Assembly: GCF_907164915.1 (NCBI RefSeq)
Contig: NC_061867.1
Location: forward strand, 38,424,338-38,488,337
DNA length: 64,000 nucleotides
Origin: Impatiens glandulifera
Taxonomy: Eukaryota > Streptophyta > Magnoliopsida > Ericales > Balsaminaceae
Reading direction: 5' to 3'
The notes beneath the pieces are model-generated. The model worked only from the letters and a program-made list of their open reading frames with translations. It was not told where the DNA came from and ran no database searches. Within the stretch, counting starts at the first letter, position 1; each line of letters begins with the position of its first letter. The position numbers and the translations under genes were made by a program. Of this stretch, positions 1-11,694 are shown in pieces.

Positions 1-294
1 CTTTGAATAACCTTCGCAATTAAAAATGCTCGGGATTTCGAAACCGAAGGTTTTTGTAAAAACCTTCGCAAATAACCCACATCCAACACTTAGAATTTTT
101 TTTGGTTTTTTGGGAAGGTAAAAACCGAAAGTTCTACAAAGAACTTTCGGTAATAATTAATAAACCCGAAGGTTTTACACCCCCCTCGGAATCTATTTTT
201 AATACCGAAGGATTTGTTCCTCTCGGGAGTATTTATGAGAGTTTTACAAAACCTTCGGGGAAAACCGTCGGTAAAGGTCCTTTTTTTACTAGTG
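1..294. mobile_element. Right terminus of a CACTA-like DNA transposon
   Basis: The segment ends in TTTTTTTACTAGTG at 294, which is the inverted form of the CACTAGTAAAAA terminus seen on the complete CACTA element at 12018. Upstream there are about nine degenerate copies, in both orientations, of a subterminal motif AACCTTCGG / CCGAAGGTT. Clustered short inverted repeats behind a CACTA terminus are typical of En/Spm elements, where they bind transposase. The other end lies outside the window, so the TSD cannot be checked. The open frame at 102-383 is made of these repeats and is not counted as a gene. Confidence 0.7.
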
Positions 295-550
295 TAAGAA
301 CCAATAACAAATACACTGTCGCGAGAAGCAACCGACCATCGCGAAACCCTAAACCAAAAACTAAAACTAACCTGATTAATTAAGACGATGAAGGAACGAG
401 AAGACGATGAAGGTCGAGGAAGGCAACAGTGAAGTTAAGAAGAGGCTAGATAAAGACGAGTCATCGCGACGGAGTGAAGAAATGAAATATTTATCACGTC
501 ATACTTATAAATAGAGTATGGCGCGTGCAGAAACGCGCTCCTCTTCAACT

Positions 551-690
551 TCCATCGCGAGACGATCGTGCTCGTCGCGAGAAGAGACTACTCGTCGCGA
601 GAAGGGACTACCCGTCACGAGAAGAGACTGCTCGTCGCGAGAAGGGATTATCCGTCGCGAGACGATCGTGCCCGTCACGAGAAGGGACCG
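551..690. repeat. Seven-unit 20-bp GC-rich tandem repeat
   Basis: Seven 20-bp units run back to back at 551, 571, 591, 611, 631, 651 and 671. The consensus is CTCGTCGCGAGAAGGGACTA, with variants that replace the second half by GACGATCGTG. The core TCGCGA and the CGATCG variant are each palindromic. The array is strikingly CpG-rich in an AT-rich neighbourhood. Several frames are open across it only because the unit lacks stop codons. Confidence 0.85.
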
Positions 691-1120
691 AATCACATGA
701 AACTTGAAACGGGACTGAATCAACGTGAAAACCGCATTCAACCTCATCTGCATTCAAGATGAACAACCAAGAACTTAAAATGTGCAACAATAACTAACAA
801 CATCATCATCTGCATTCAACCAACTACTTACAAAGTGCAGCAACAACCAACAACATCTCAAATCTACATGAATTAAGTCTCGAATCTGTTAAAAATTAAA
901 CACAAAAACATTCAATACAGCTATAATGGAAATAAGAACATAAATCAGATGGTAGAAGAGAGCATCAAGTTTTGTTTGTCGGTCACCGGTTGTCATTGTC
1001 GTTGTCGTTCGTCGTTCGTTCATTGTTAGGGTTTGGAGAGAACGCGGAGAAGAAAGAGAAAAGAGAGAACAGAAAATAAATAATGAAAAAATTTTGAGAA
1101 TTTTTATAAAGAATTAAGGT

Positions 1121-1146
1121 TCCGTCGCGAGACGATCGTGCCCGTC
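1121..1146. repeat. Orphan copy of the 20-bp repeat
   Basis: The 26 bases here are identical to 651-676 inside the tandem array, about 470 bp away. This copy lies about 350 bp upstream of the glycosylase start codon. Confidence 0.8.
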
Positions 1147-1498
1147 GTATTACGCGACAGGGGTAATTTCGTTAGAAAATTTGAAGTGTTCATTTGCGCA
1201 AGCATTTAAGGCCATTTTTTAAGATCATTTCACTTAACCTAGTGACTTAGGTCCATTTGTACATTAGAATATAAATTTATAAATTTGTTTATAAAGGAAA
1301 ATATATTTATTTTATAAATAAATTTTAAATACTCAAACAACTTCAACAATAAACTATGTCTATAAAGATTGATAATAAAAGAATAATTTTTCAAATCCCC
1401 ATACAGTTTTACGGTGAATCTATATAGCAGAGCATTAAGAATAAAACACAAGTAATCACTGATTCTAAAAGAAAATCAAAAACCCTTCTCCGGATGAA

Positions 1499-4212
1499 AT
1501 GCAGAGAAGTCGGAAAAGAAAACAGGCTCAATTTCTGCTCCAATCACCATTGCCAATCAAATCTCCTTCCAAACCCAGGAAACTAATCACTGGTTCAGAC
1601 GAAAAGCACTCGGCTGAACCTTACCCAGATCATCTTAGGCCTACTCCAGAAGAAACCCTAATTGTTCGAGACGATCTCTTGACCCTCCATGGCTTTCCCA
1701 AAGAATTCGTCAAATACCGCCGACCAAGCTCCGAATCTCCTTCTGGAGATTTGAACGGTAGGGAAGATGACGGTTTGAATGAAAAAGAGAGTGTTTTGGA
1801 TGGTTTGGTTAGCGTAATACTATCGCAGAACACCACCGATACCAACTCTCATAAAGCTTTTTCTTCCCTTAAGTCTGCTTTTCCAACCTGGGAAGAAGTG
1901 AGTTTGCTCAATTGATTCTTGATTGATACCCTTTTTTCATCTTAATCATTTGTTTCAGTAACTAGTGTACAATGAGGCTTTCTGGAAAGGCATTGTTAAT
2001 TAGTTGGATTCTTCATGATATTCCCCTGATTCATGGTGTTAAGAAGAAGTTGTAACTACAAATATGTTACAAAGTTAGTTTTTTTTTACATTCAGATAGA
2101 TGTCCACCTATTCAAAGTGCATTTACTGTATTGTTTATGCAACATATTGAAATCATATACATCATCTCACCTTTCATTTCTACAAGACTCCATTTGCTAC
2201 ACAAATTCTCTCAACACAGCATGATAATTATGTAGGGTTGGAGGTTTTGGGTTATGCATACACTAGTTTTATTATTATTTTCCTATCTGAATTGTTTCTC
2301 ATGTGTACCATATTCGAGTGAGATTATATTTTACACTAAGTAAGCGGTCTTAGACCCTTTGTGACAACTTATAAATGATCAGTTGTTTCCAATTTAGTTC
2401 TGCCAGTCAATACTCCAGTATTGATCCAAATCCATTTCATATTTATTAAATAAATGTGCATTAAGATTCATAATTGGAGATGTTTTCTAATTTAGAAATA
2501 GACACAATTACTACAAATTTATCAAAAAAACTGTTTCCAGATGGGCTTTATGACTAAGAGAATTAGATACTTGAATGTTGGATTTAATTCACAAAATCAT
2601 GTGTTCCAGCAATGTTCTTGTTATTAGCTAATTGAAAATTGAAAATAGGTCATGTACCACCCTGGAATCTGCGCATTCGAGATACAGGTCTACTTTCATG
2701 AGTTTTGGGGAATTATACAGAGTTGGGTAGAAGTATATTGATCAAATTTAAACTTTTGCATCTCTTTTGTTTTTTTAGGTTCTGTACTTTTTTTTTCAGA
2801 TCTAATTAGTTTTTGCGTTTTCTTCTCAGAGTTCAATGTTTTTGTGATTTATTCTTTTATTTCTTGTAAAAAAGGTGCTTGCAGCTGAATCTAAATGTGT
2901 AGAGGATACAATAAGATGTGGAGGTTTAGCCCCAACAAAGACAGCCTGTATAAAGAACATGTTAAGTTGCTTACTTGAGAGAAAGGGAAAACTATGCTTT
3001 GAGTACCTAAGAGATATGTCAACTGAAGAAATCAAATCTGAGCTCTCCAAGTATAAGGGCATTGGACCAAAAACGGTAAATTATTGTAAAAGAGTTTATG
3101 CTTGCCAGGTTTCTGTGAACGGTAAATTATTGTAAAAGAGTTTATGCTTGCCAGGTTTCTGTGAATTCTAAAGTTATACTCGAGCTTTCAGATGACTTTT
3201 TCAAAATTTAAGATTATCATATATATCGAAATCAATACAGGAGCACACTCTCAGTTCTAATTGTTATTGAACAGGTTCATTGAGGCATGTTTCTAAATGA
3301 AGCATTTTCCCCATAAATTCTAGACAAGATACAGTCCAAATTTTTAATTTTGGTTATCTAGAGAATTGGTAAGAATGATAATTTGATTGGTCTTAAAATG
3401 ATTAAATAGTCCATATGCTTATAGAAGCTGATCATAGCAGGATGATATATAAAGAATGAGAGTCATGAAAATCAGTTGCTGTTAATTTTGTCTTCCTTTG
3501 GGAATTAGGACAATTCCCCATTTTCTAGCAGTATTATATTTGCTTTGAAGTTTTGTTTCTTCATGTTTAGAAACATAACCTCAAAACGAGTTAAAGATTT
3601 TTTTCTCGTGTACTAGTCATTTTCAAAATAATTTAATTTTATTAGAGAAAAATTGTTTTATTATCTGTTAATCAAAGATTAGGAAAAATCTCTTGGTTCA
3701 TATATAATAAATGATAAAGTGATTACTGCTGAGTTGAGATTTTCTCATGTGGAAGTTATTGATTGAATAATGAATAACAGGTTGCTTGTGTCTTGATGTT
3801 CCAACTTCAGCGCGATGATTTCCCAGTGGACACACATGTGAGTGTGATGTTTCATTCAAGTTTTTAATTTTTTTTTTAATGTTTGGCTCAAGTTACTTCT
3901 CGTTGATATTTTCCTTTCAACACTTGGCATCCTTTGCAGATTTTTCACATTGCAAAATCTATAGGGTGGGTTCCTGAATTTGCGGATATCAAAAAGACCT
4001 ACGTTCATCTTAACAAGAGGATCCCTAATGAGTTAAAATTTGACCTGAATTGCCTTATGTTTACACATGGCAAGCTTTGTCCACAGTGTTCCAAGAGAGG
4101 ATCCAACAGACTGAAGACAAAATTTCCTTTTGAGTCCTGCCCTCTACTAAATTATCGAAAAGCTCTAATTTGTGACTCAGGAGAAATGCTGACCAAATCT
4201 GGCAATGGGTGA
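1499..4212 (+). CDS. HhH-GPD DNA glycosylase (endonuclease III family, At3g47830-like)
   Basis: Four coding exons with GT-AG junctions and matching phase are read at 1499-1897, 2875-3075, 3781-3837 and 3940-4212, giving 309 residues. Residues about 95-130 (LDGLVSVILSQNTTD...) open the HhH-GPD fold. The hairpin is YKGIGPKT, with Lys199 at the position of the Nth catalytic lysine, followed by FPVDTH with Asp217 as the conserved aspartate. This predicts a bifunctional glycosylase/AP lyase in base excision repair. Cys257, 266, 269 and 286 follow as C-X8-C-X2-C-X16-C, looser than the C-X6-C-X2-C-X5-C iron-sulfur loop of bacterial Nth, so cluster binding is uncertain. The N-terminal 45 residues are basic and could carry a targeting signal. 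The start is the first ATG in frame; another ATG five bases upstream is out of frame. The reading frame looks intact. The protein is much shorter than the DEMETER demethylases. Confidence 0.88.
3073..3164 (+). repeat. 46-bp tandem duplication over the exon 2 donor site
   Basis: Two near-perfect 46-bp copies begin at 3073 and 3119. Each starts with ACG|GTAAATTATTG, so the 5' splice site of exon 2 is present twice. The first copy gives the conserved protein join (KT-VACV with exon 3). Use of the second would read into TAA within the first copy. Confidence 0.85.
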
Positions 4213-7112
4213 AATTTCAACAAAATTTCACAACTTGACTCGATGCTATATGCCTTCCCCTAAACATAAAAAGGTTCAATGTTTTTTTGATTGTGAATTT
4301 TCAAGCAATGGGTGGTTAATTTTTTGGCAAGTTTTAAGTTTAGTGGGGGATTTACTGAATGCTAATGGATGCACTATTAATGTAGACATAGTTAGTGATG
4401 TTAGGGTTTGAGGGAACTATCTGACTTCTGTGTAGAATTAAGCAGAAATCCATACCATTGAAAGTGGGGAACCCTTTTTTATTCATACTATCACTATGGA
4501 AACTAATTTGCCAATTAAAAGAAATGGCATTATTTTTTGTGTTTCATATTGTACTGAAACCCTGCATTTTACTTATTATGAAAAGGTTCTTCATAATTAG
4601 CAATTGATTGTAACTTATTCCATTAACTTGTTGTTTAAACATTCCAACTTAAACATTAATCGATATCTAGACATAGTGTAAAATTCAGAATTTAAAAAAA
4701 TATATATATATGATTATAGTCTACAATATGTCATTAAATATATAGTTTATCACTCATTTCGAAGTGAATTTTTAAAAGGAGTTGCTTTTCATTCAATAAA
4801 ATAAATTTCAAAAGGTTAAAAATAACATAGTTTTAAAATACACGAGCTGTCGGTTCAATTTGTTGACCGCGAAACGGTTGAGGGGACGGTCCGTTTTTTA
4901 TTTTAATGCGGTCACTTTTTGAACTAGTCAAAATCTGGTCCGATTAGGCGGTTTAACCGAAAATATTCGGTACTTTTTGAACTAGTCAAAATCTGGTCCG
5001 ATTAGGCGGTTTAACCGAAAATATTCGGTTCGAAAGGTCATTATTCTAAATAGTAAAACTGGACATCTTCTCCACTATCTCTCGACTGGATCTACGTCTT
5101 CTCCTCTCTCTCTCAAGATTGAATCTACTTTATTGACCTAGTGATGACTGTCTTCATTTGACCATGTGATTGACTTTGTTTCTCATTTCTTCTTCAAGTC
5201 GTAAGTTCTTTGTTTCCCGTTTCTTCCTCGACTCTTTGATCAAACTATTGCTTTTTTGAAGTTAGTGAGATGTGAAAGGCCTTTTAGCATGTAAGCCTAA
5301 CTTACCGTTTAAGATCGGAAAAATTATGTAGCTGTTGATCTCGTTGGAGCTTGCTTCACAAGATCATCGAACAATTATAATAGGTCCAATTGAAATTTAA
5401 TGTTGAAAATGTGGTGATCCTGAGGAGACATCGAAAACCATGGACATATCTTCATTTTCATCATGATCTAGATCCAGTTGTAGTTGTTGTCTTTCGGGGC
5501 GAACAAATTTTTTATTGTGTTTTTGGATATGTTTGAAGGATAAGGAGAAAGACATGATTGATTAAACTGTCTAAGTCAGATTTACTCTAACTAATACATT
5601 CTGAGCATTAGACCGATTAAACCGAAGTTTGCCTAAAATAAACTGGGCCGATTACTCGAACGATTTTCAAAACAATGGTAACACATTCCTCTATATTTAA
5701 AACTTGTGGAAAAATTAGTTGTATTATTATATATTATTATAACATAAGGCAAAATTAGTTTTATACCCTCTTATTACTAAGAAACTATCACATATTAAAA
5801 TCTTTATAAATTAATAATCAATAATTTAATAACCTCAAAACAAATTTAATCAGTCATAACTTAAGACTAGTACAAATTGAACAACAATTGATAAAATAAT
5901 AAAATAATAAAATTTTTAAAATCTCAGTGTATGTATTAGTTCTATCGAAATTATAAATTAATAATTATTAAAATATTTTAAATTCTAAGATTATTTAATA
6001 AAAAATGAATTTATAACGACAAATTTGTAACCATATTTAATATATTACGTTGTTACCATGTACATTTTTTATTATAAACTAACTTTTAAATTACCCAAAT
6101 CAATATAATTAGATAGTTACTAAAACATTTGACAAAATTAGTTACTCTTACAGCAAAACTAACTAGTACTTATTTTTTTTTCAGAAATATTGATGTGTTG
6201 TAAAATTAGTGAAAGAGCCTACAATTAGCCAATATATTTATTTATAGTTTTTATTATTATTATAAAAAATAGGTATAAACAGTAACTGAAAAATAATAAT
6301 TATCTGATTCTACATACTCATTTTCCTATCCAATTTTATAGTTTATATATTTTAATAAATTTTGAATGCATTATTATCTAAAATCCATAAAAAATAAAAT
6401 TTCAAATACAAAATTTAAGAGTCTATTTTATTAATAATTAGTTTCAGGGTATAAACCTAACCATATAAAAAATAAATTAACAAGTCATTTAATAGGGTAA
6501 ATGAGAATATATTTATCTATTATTAATCTAAATTTAATTGTTTTTAAGTTTTTTTGAAAAAAATAAAAATAAATAAATAAAAAAGAAGAAATCACAATGG
6601 GAGGTTAACGTTAAAGTCACCTATATTGTAATGCAAAATACATCCCAAAGTCGAGGAGACTTCTTCCTCGTGCGCAACAAATCCCTAATTGTTTAGGGAA
6701 TTTGAAATGTCGTAACTTTTGATTTGGGCACCAAATTAACCCCTGTCACGTGATCGAGAAAACGTGTGAAATTCAAATATTTCAACAAATTCGACAGAAA
6801 GAAATAAATATTTCAGATATATGTATGGTCAAGATTGGTTTAATTATTTCACTAAAATATCTAATTCTCCAGCGGAGTGTAGCATTTAGAGATGAATTTA
6901 TTCTATTTAGAAAAATTTTGCGAACAGTCCAAATTCATTTTGGGGGATGGATTTTCGATCAGATTTTTGGGACGACATTTAATGTAGTATCAAAAGTCTA
7001 GCTAAATTACATCTTGATCTTATTTTCATTGTTATACGTAGAAATGTCATAGTTAAAGACATGTTTGATCATCAGTTTAGTGATTTTGTTAACCGAATTA
7101 GATATAGAAAGA
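4213..7112. other. AT-rich intergenic DNA downstream of the glycosylase gene
   Basis: The first few hundred bases presumably include the 3'UTR. The rest is AT-rich with no supported gene. It contains the tandem duplication at 4914-5029. The part nearest Copia-1 (about 6960-7112) has a broken + strand frame that may continue into the LINE-like relic on the far side of Copia-1, since both sides were adjacent before that insertion. Confidence 0.45.
4914..5029. repeat. 58-bp tandem duplication
   Basis: Two apparently identical 58-bp units start at 4914 and 4972, each beginning ACTTTTTGAACTAGTC and ending AAAATATTCGGT. It sits in an AACCGA-rich patch (about 4840-5040) that looks like part of an unrecognised repeat. 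Confidence 0.85.
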
Positions 7113-7567
7113 TGTTGAAAAACATGATATGATTTTAAGACTAATCAAGATAAAGAAGAGATGGAGTATAAACAAACAAAGCATGATAATAACACAAAAT
7201 TTATGTACAAATCCAAAACATGAAAATCATAGCAAGGATGAAACTTTTCACAATATTGTTAAGAGAAAATTACAACTTAGAGAGAGAAAAGAATAATAAC
7301 AAATATTATATATATATATATATATAAAACTCTACCTAAGACTATATATTTAAATGTCACATAACTTGGCCTAGTGGGCCCAAATTTTAATAGTTAAATT
7401 TTATTTTATTACAATGAGTTTAAGTTTAGGCCTTTGTCAAAATATATTTGGGTCACCATAATTTAACAATCTCCACATTGACACAAAACTAGTATATTAA
7501 AATAAACAATTAATATAGACAACGATATGACACTATACACCTCTTCCAATAGCCCAAATGGGCTTAC

Positions 7568-7777
7568 TCAACAACCAAGACTAATTAAGTCTGAATAATG
7601 CTCAAACTTAGCAATGGGGAGCGCCTTCGTCATCATATCAGTAGGATTATCAACAAAACTAATTGTGTTTACATCAATATCACCACGAGCAATAACATCA
7701 CGTTCAAAATGATATCTTACTTCAATGTGCTTAGTTTTTTCATGAATCGTCTGATTTTTCGTTAGAAAAATAACCAT
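7568..7777 (-). pseudogene. Copia-1 RNase H C-terminal fragment
   Basis: The 69-residue frame contains [13 protein letters not shown] and [13 protein letters not shown], the conserved C-terminal part of Copia RNase H (typical KHIDIRYHFIRE and ADMLTKPL). It ends about 100 bp before the 3' LTR, the normal position. Upstream coding sequence on the minus strand (about 7790-8290) is disrupted by stops and then by the Copia-2 insertion. Confidence 0.8.
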
Positions 7778-8499
7778 TTAATTATCACAAAGACTATCGT
7801 TATTTGTAAATCTTTTTTGAGTTCACCGAATAGGCCTTTCAGCCAAATAACTTATTTACAAGCTTCTATGATGGCCGTGTATTCTGCCTCTGTAGTAGAC
7901 TATGCGACTGTACTCTGTAGAGTAGCTTTCTAATTAATCGCACAACCGCCAATACAAAAAAGAAGTGACTATAACCTTTCGCAACTAGTCTCACTTTAAA
8001 CCTTACATCTTCAATTCCAAGTGTACATTCTTTTCTTTTATACATCACTTACAATAAATATCCTTATTTCATAGAAGTAATTTTACAAGGTTCTATATAC
8101 CATTATTATGAAGAGATTTATCTCTTCTTGAATGACCATCATTCTCTTGTTAGAGTCATCACAAGTGACTACATCAGAATATGAAGAATATTCTTCATAA
8201 CAATGAATATCTTCTGATACACTCAATGCATGAATAACCAAATGAGTTTCACTAAGTCTTCGAGGATGTCTAATATCATATCTAGGTTTGTCAGTATCAA
8301 TAGAATATTAGTTGATATTCTATTATTATATATGATTAAATGGGCTGGAGATACGGCCCATTAGGTTATAAAATGTTCATGTATATATATATATTACACA
8401 AACCCTATTCAGGGTTAAGAATGAAATTATATTTGACATGATATCAGAGCCTATCTAAATATTAAATCCTACCCAATATTTTGTCCAATCACCGCCGAT

Positions 8500-8889
8500 A
8501 TGTCAAACGGTGATGATATTTTCGGCGTCTTCGACGCAGAGTTGCAGTCTTTTGGCGGCCCAACTAAGTGTCTTTTATCTTGGATTATTAATTCAGGGGC
8601 TACCTTACATGCCACTGGGGTCCAAGACTATTTTATTGATTGCTTTGTGGGGACGGAGTGTCCTATTTCTCTACCCGATGGTAGCATTGTTACTGCTCAT
8701 ATACGGGATTTTGTGTACTTATCTCCTGAGATTACTCTAAAAATTGTTTTATTTGTCCCATCTTTGACCCGTAACTTGATTTATGTTACTCAGTTGATTG
8801 ATGATTATCATGGTGATATCTCAATCTCATCTGATTTATGTACTTTTCAAGACCGCAGTACCAGGAAGGTGATTGGAGCAGGTGAATGA
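8500..8889 (+). pseudogene. Copia-2 protease region fragment
   Basis: The 129-residue frame starts near the PBS and includes WIINSGATLH, a variant of the Copia aspartic protease signature W-I-x-D-S-G-A-T in which the catalytic Asp is Asn. It continues into the LPDGS and PSLTRNLIYVTQL blocks that precede the integrase. Loss of the catalytic Asp, together with missing gag, argues that the element depends on others or is dead. A G-run at 8891-8900 follows the stop. Confidence 0.75.
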
Positions 8890-8975
8890 AGGGGGGGGGG
8901 TCTCTACTACTAGTGCAGTGTTCCAGCGTCACTTTTTGTCTGCTCAACTGAGAGTCTGGGATTTGGCACAGTAGG

Positions 8976-9851
8976 ATGGAGCATCCTTCAGACAGTGTGC
9001 TGCAGCATTTATCTGGTGTTAGTGTTACTCGTCGTTCTCCTAGTGTTATCCCTTGTGATATCTGTCATCAGGCCAAACAGTCTAGGAATGTTTTTTACGA
9101 CAGTGATTCATATGCTAGGAGTATTTTTGATTTAGTACACTATGACCTTTGGGGTCCTTATGTTGTTCCCTCCTCTAATGGAGCACGTTATTTTCTTACT
9201 TTTGTTGATAATTTTAGTCGAGCTGTGTGGGTAGTTCTTTTATCTGCTAAGACTGAAGTTTTCACTATCTTTATAAAGTTTATTGCTATGGTCAAAAGAC
9301 AATTTGGAGTTGATATTAGACATGTAAGAACTGACAATGGAACAAAATTTAATTGTTTGAAATCTTATTTTTTTGAGGCTAGTGTATTATTTCAAACTTC
9401 TTGTGTGCATACTCCTCAACAAAATGGTAGAGTAGAGAGGAAATATCAATATATCTTTAATGTTGCACGGGCTATCATGTTCCAGAGTTCTATTCTTATT
9501 GAGTATTGGGGGGAATGTGTTCTTACTGCATGCTACTTAATAAATATGACTCCTTCTCATATTTTGGGCTTTCGTACTCCTTATAAGGTGTTATATGGTA
9601 CTGCTCCTACTCTGTCTAACGTGCGTGTTTCTGGTTGCCTCTGTTATGCTTTTGATTTACACTCTCTTCATAACAAGTTTGCTAGTTGTAGTCGTAAGTG
9701 TGTGTTTTTGGGTTATCCCCTTGATAAGAAGGGGTGGAGGTTATTGGATTGGGAAACTAAGGAGGTTTTTGTGTCTCATGATGTTGTTTTCTATGAAAAT
9801 GAGTTTCCTTTTGCCCCTTTCGGATTGTCCTGTCTCTGTTCCTCCCATTAG
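8976..9851 (+). pseudogene. Copia-2 integrase
   Basis: The 291-residue frame carries the end of the gag-pre-integrase zinc finger (CDICHQAKQSR), then the integrase core with all three acidic positions: Asp in VHYDLWGPY, Asp in VRTDNGTKF and Glu in PQQNGRVERK. The C-terminal part (FLGYPLDKKGWRLLDWETKEVFVSHDVVF) is also typical of Copia. The core looks complete, but a frameshift separates it from the upstream protease and from the downstream reverse transcriptase. Confidence 0.85.
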
Positions 9852-10212
9852 TGTTGTGGATGAGGCACCAGACCAGGTTTCGGTAGGAGAGTTCATGGTG
9901 TCTGATGAGCTAGAGAGGGCTTTGGGCGAAGAGGCTGGTGCATAGGATTCGGTGAAGGAGACTAATGCACAGGGCTTTACTGAGGAGCCTAGTTCGCCAG
10001 TTGTGCAGCAGGTGAGCGAGTCTAGCGTTGAACAACCACAGTCGAGCGTCAAACAGACATAGTTGAGCAGAGGTATGAGGACTCAGACTCCTTTTTGGTT
10101 GACTGATTATATTACCCCCCTTCGACATCATTCATCTGGCTCCGACCCTTCCTCAGGCGTTGAGCCTAAATCTTATAGATAGGCCTCTCGTGATCCTAGA
10201 TGGCACGCAGCC

Positions 10213-11181
10213 ATGCAGAGTGAGATACGAGCCTTGGAGGACAATGAAACATGGAGTTTGGAGGATTTACCTCAAAGGAAGAAGGCATTGTGTAATCGCT
10301 GGGTCTACAAGATCAAGCACAATTCTGATGGGTCAATTGAGCGCTTGAAGGCACGTCTAGTTGTCTTTGGAAACCATCAACTTGAGGGGATTGACTACTC
10401 TGAGACCTTTTCTCCAGTTGTCAAAATGAGTACTGTTCGGGCCTTCCTTGCAGTTGCTGCTGTTCGGGGTTGGCACTTGCACCAGATGGATGTGAATAAT
10501 GCCTTTCTCCATGGTGATCTGACAGAGGAACTATACATGCGCCTACCACCAGTTTTTGAGTTCGGTCATACCAACAAAGTGTGTCGTCTGCGTAAGTCTC
10601 TCTATGGACTGAAACAGGCGCCTCGTTGTTGGTTTGTCAAACTTACAACTTCCTTGCTTTCTTATGGTTTTATTTAGTCTCCTTCGGATCATTCTCTGTT
10701 TTCCTTTGTGAGCAGTGATGCTGTCATACATGTCTTGATATATGTGGATGACATGATAGTATCAGAGAGTGATTTGGGGACACTAGAGGCCTTCAAGAAA
10801 TATTTATCATCATGTTTTCATATGAAGGACTTGGGGGATCTGAAGTACTTTCTAGGAGTTGAGGTTTCCAGGAGTGCTGTGGGCATTTCTTTGTGTCAAC
10901 GGAAATACGTTCTAGATATTATTTCCGAGTGTGGTTTTCTAGGTGCTAAACATGCTGGTTTTCCTATGGAGCAGAATCATAAGTTGGGGGAGTCAGTGAG
11001 TGCGCAGATGGAGGATCCGGAGAGCTATCAACGGTTGGTGGGGAGATTGATATATTTGTCTTTCACAAGACCTGATATAGCTTACTATGTACATATATTA
11101 TCTCAGTTTATGCACGACCCATTACAGGATCACTATCAGGCAACATTACGGGTTGTGAGATATCTGAAGAATGCCACATGA
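10213..11181 (+). pseudogene. Copia-2 reverse transcriptase
   Basis: One reading frame runs from 10213 through 11181 and on into the RNase H, broken by in-frame TAG at 10675-10677 and TGA at 11179-11181. Motifs include [50 protein letters not shown] and the catalytic box IYVDDMIV, all standard for Copia reverse transcriptase. Only point-like stops break it, suggesting relatively recent inactivation. Confidence 0.88.
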
Positions 11182-11193
11182 TATGGTATACTC

Positions 11194-11694
11194 TTGAGGA
11201 GTGATTGTGATCTTCGGTTATCTAGATGGTGCGATTCGGATTGGGCATCCTGTCCTAAGTCTCGCAGATCGGTTACTTGGTGGTTGGTGTTTCTTGGCTC
11301 TTCTCTCGTGTCCTGGAAGTCCAAGAAACAACCAATTGTGGCCTTATCTTCCGCTGAGACTGAGTATCAATCTTTAGTAGCTTTGATTTGTGAGTTGAAG
11401 TGGCTACAAGGGGTCATGGTATTCCTTGGAGTACCTCAATCGGGTATGCATGTGTACTCATACAGCCAATCAGCTCTTCATATGGCTCAGAATCCAGTGT
11501 TTCATGAGCGTAGCAATCACATTGAAGTGGATTTACATTTCTTACGGGATCATATCAAGGATGGGACTATTGTTGCTTCCCATGTTCCCATGACTTCTCA
11601 ATTGGCTGATATTCTCACTAAGCCTCTTGAGAAACAATTATTCGACCATTTTAGATCCAAGTTGGGCATATGTGATTTGCATGCTCCAACTTGA
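11194..11694 (+). pseudogene. Copia-2 RNase H
   Basis: The 166-residue frame continues the reverse transcriptase frame after the stop at 11181. It shows WCDSDWASCPKSRRSVTWW, SWKSKKQPIVALSSAETEYQSL, NHIEVDLHFLRDHI and LADILTKPLEK, the normal Copia RNase H series with acidic residues in place. It ends just before the polypurine tract and the 3' LTR. Confidence 0.85.

Larger units (their letters stand above)
295..1498. other. Intergenic region upstream of the glycosylase gene
   Basis: No gene is recognised here. It holds the 20-bp tandem array (551-690) and its orphan copy (1121-1146). The last 250 bases are AT-rich and presumably contain the promoter and 5'UTR of the gene starting at 1499, but no element could be pinned down. 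Confidence 0.5.

Noticed and set aside
102..383. Open frame of 93 codons at the left edge
   Set aside because: It is built from the subterminal repeats of the CACTA-like terminus and crosses the transposon end, so it is not a gene.
551..690. CRISPR-like regular repeats
   Set aside because: Units are directly adjacent with no spacers, in a plant nuclear context.
505..790. Several overlapping frames on both strands rich in SRRE/SRDE
   Set aside because: They are read-throughs of the 20-bp tandem repeat, which has no stop codon in most frames.
4205..4411. Small frame directly after the glycosylase stop
   Set aside because: It overlaps the end of the gene in another frame, shows no recognised domain, and probably lies in the 3'UTR.
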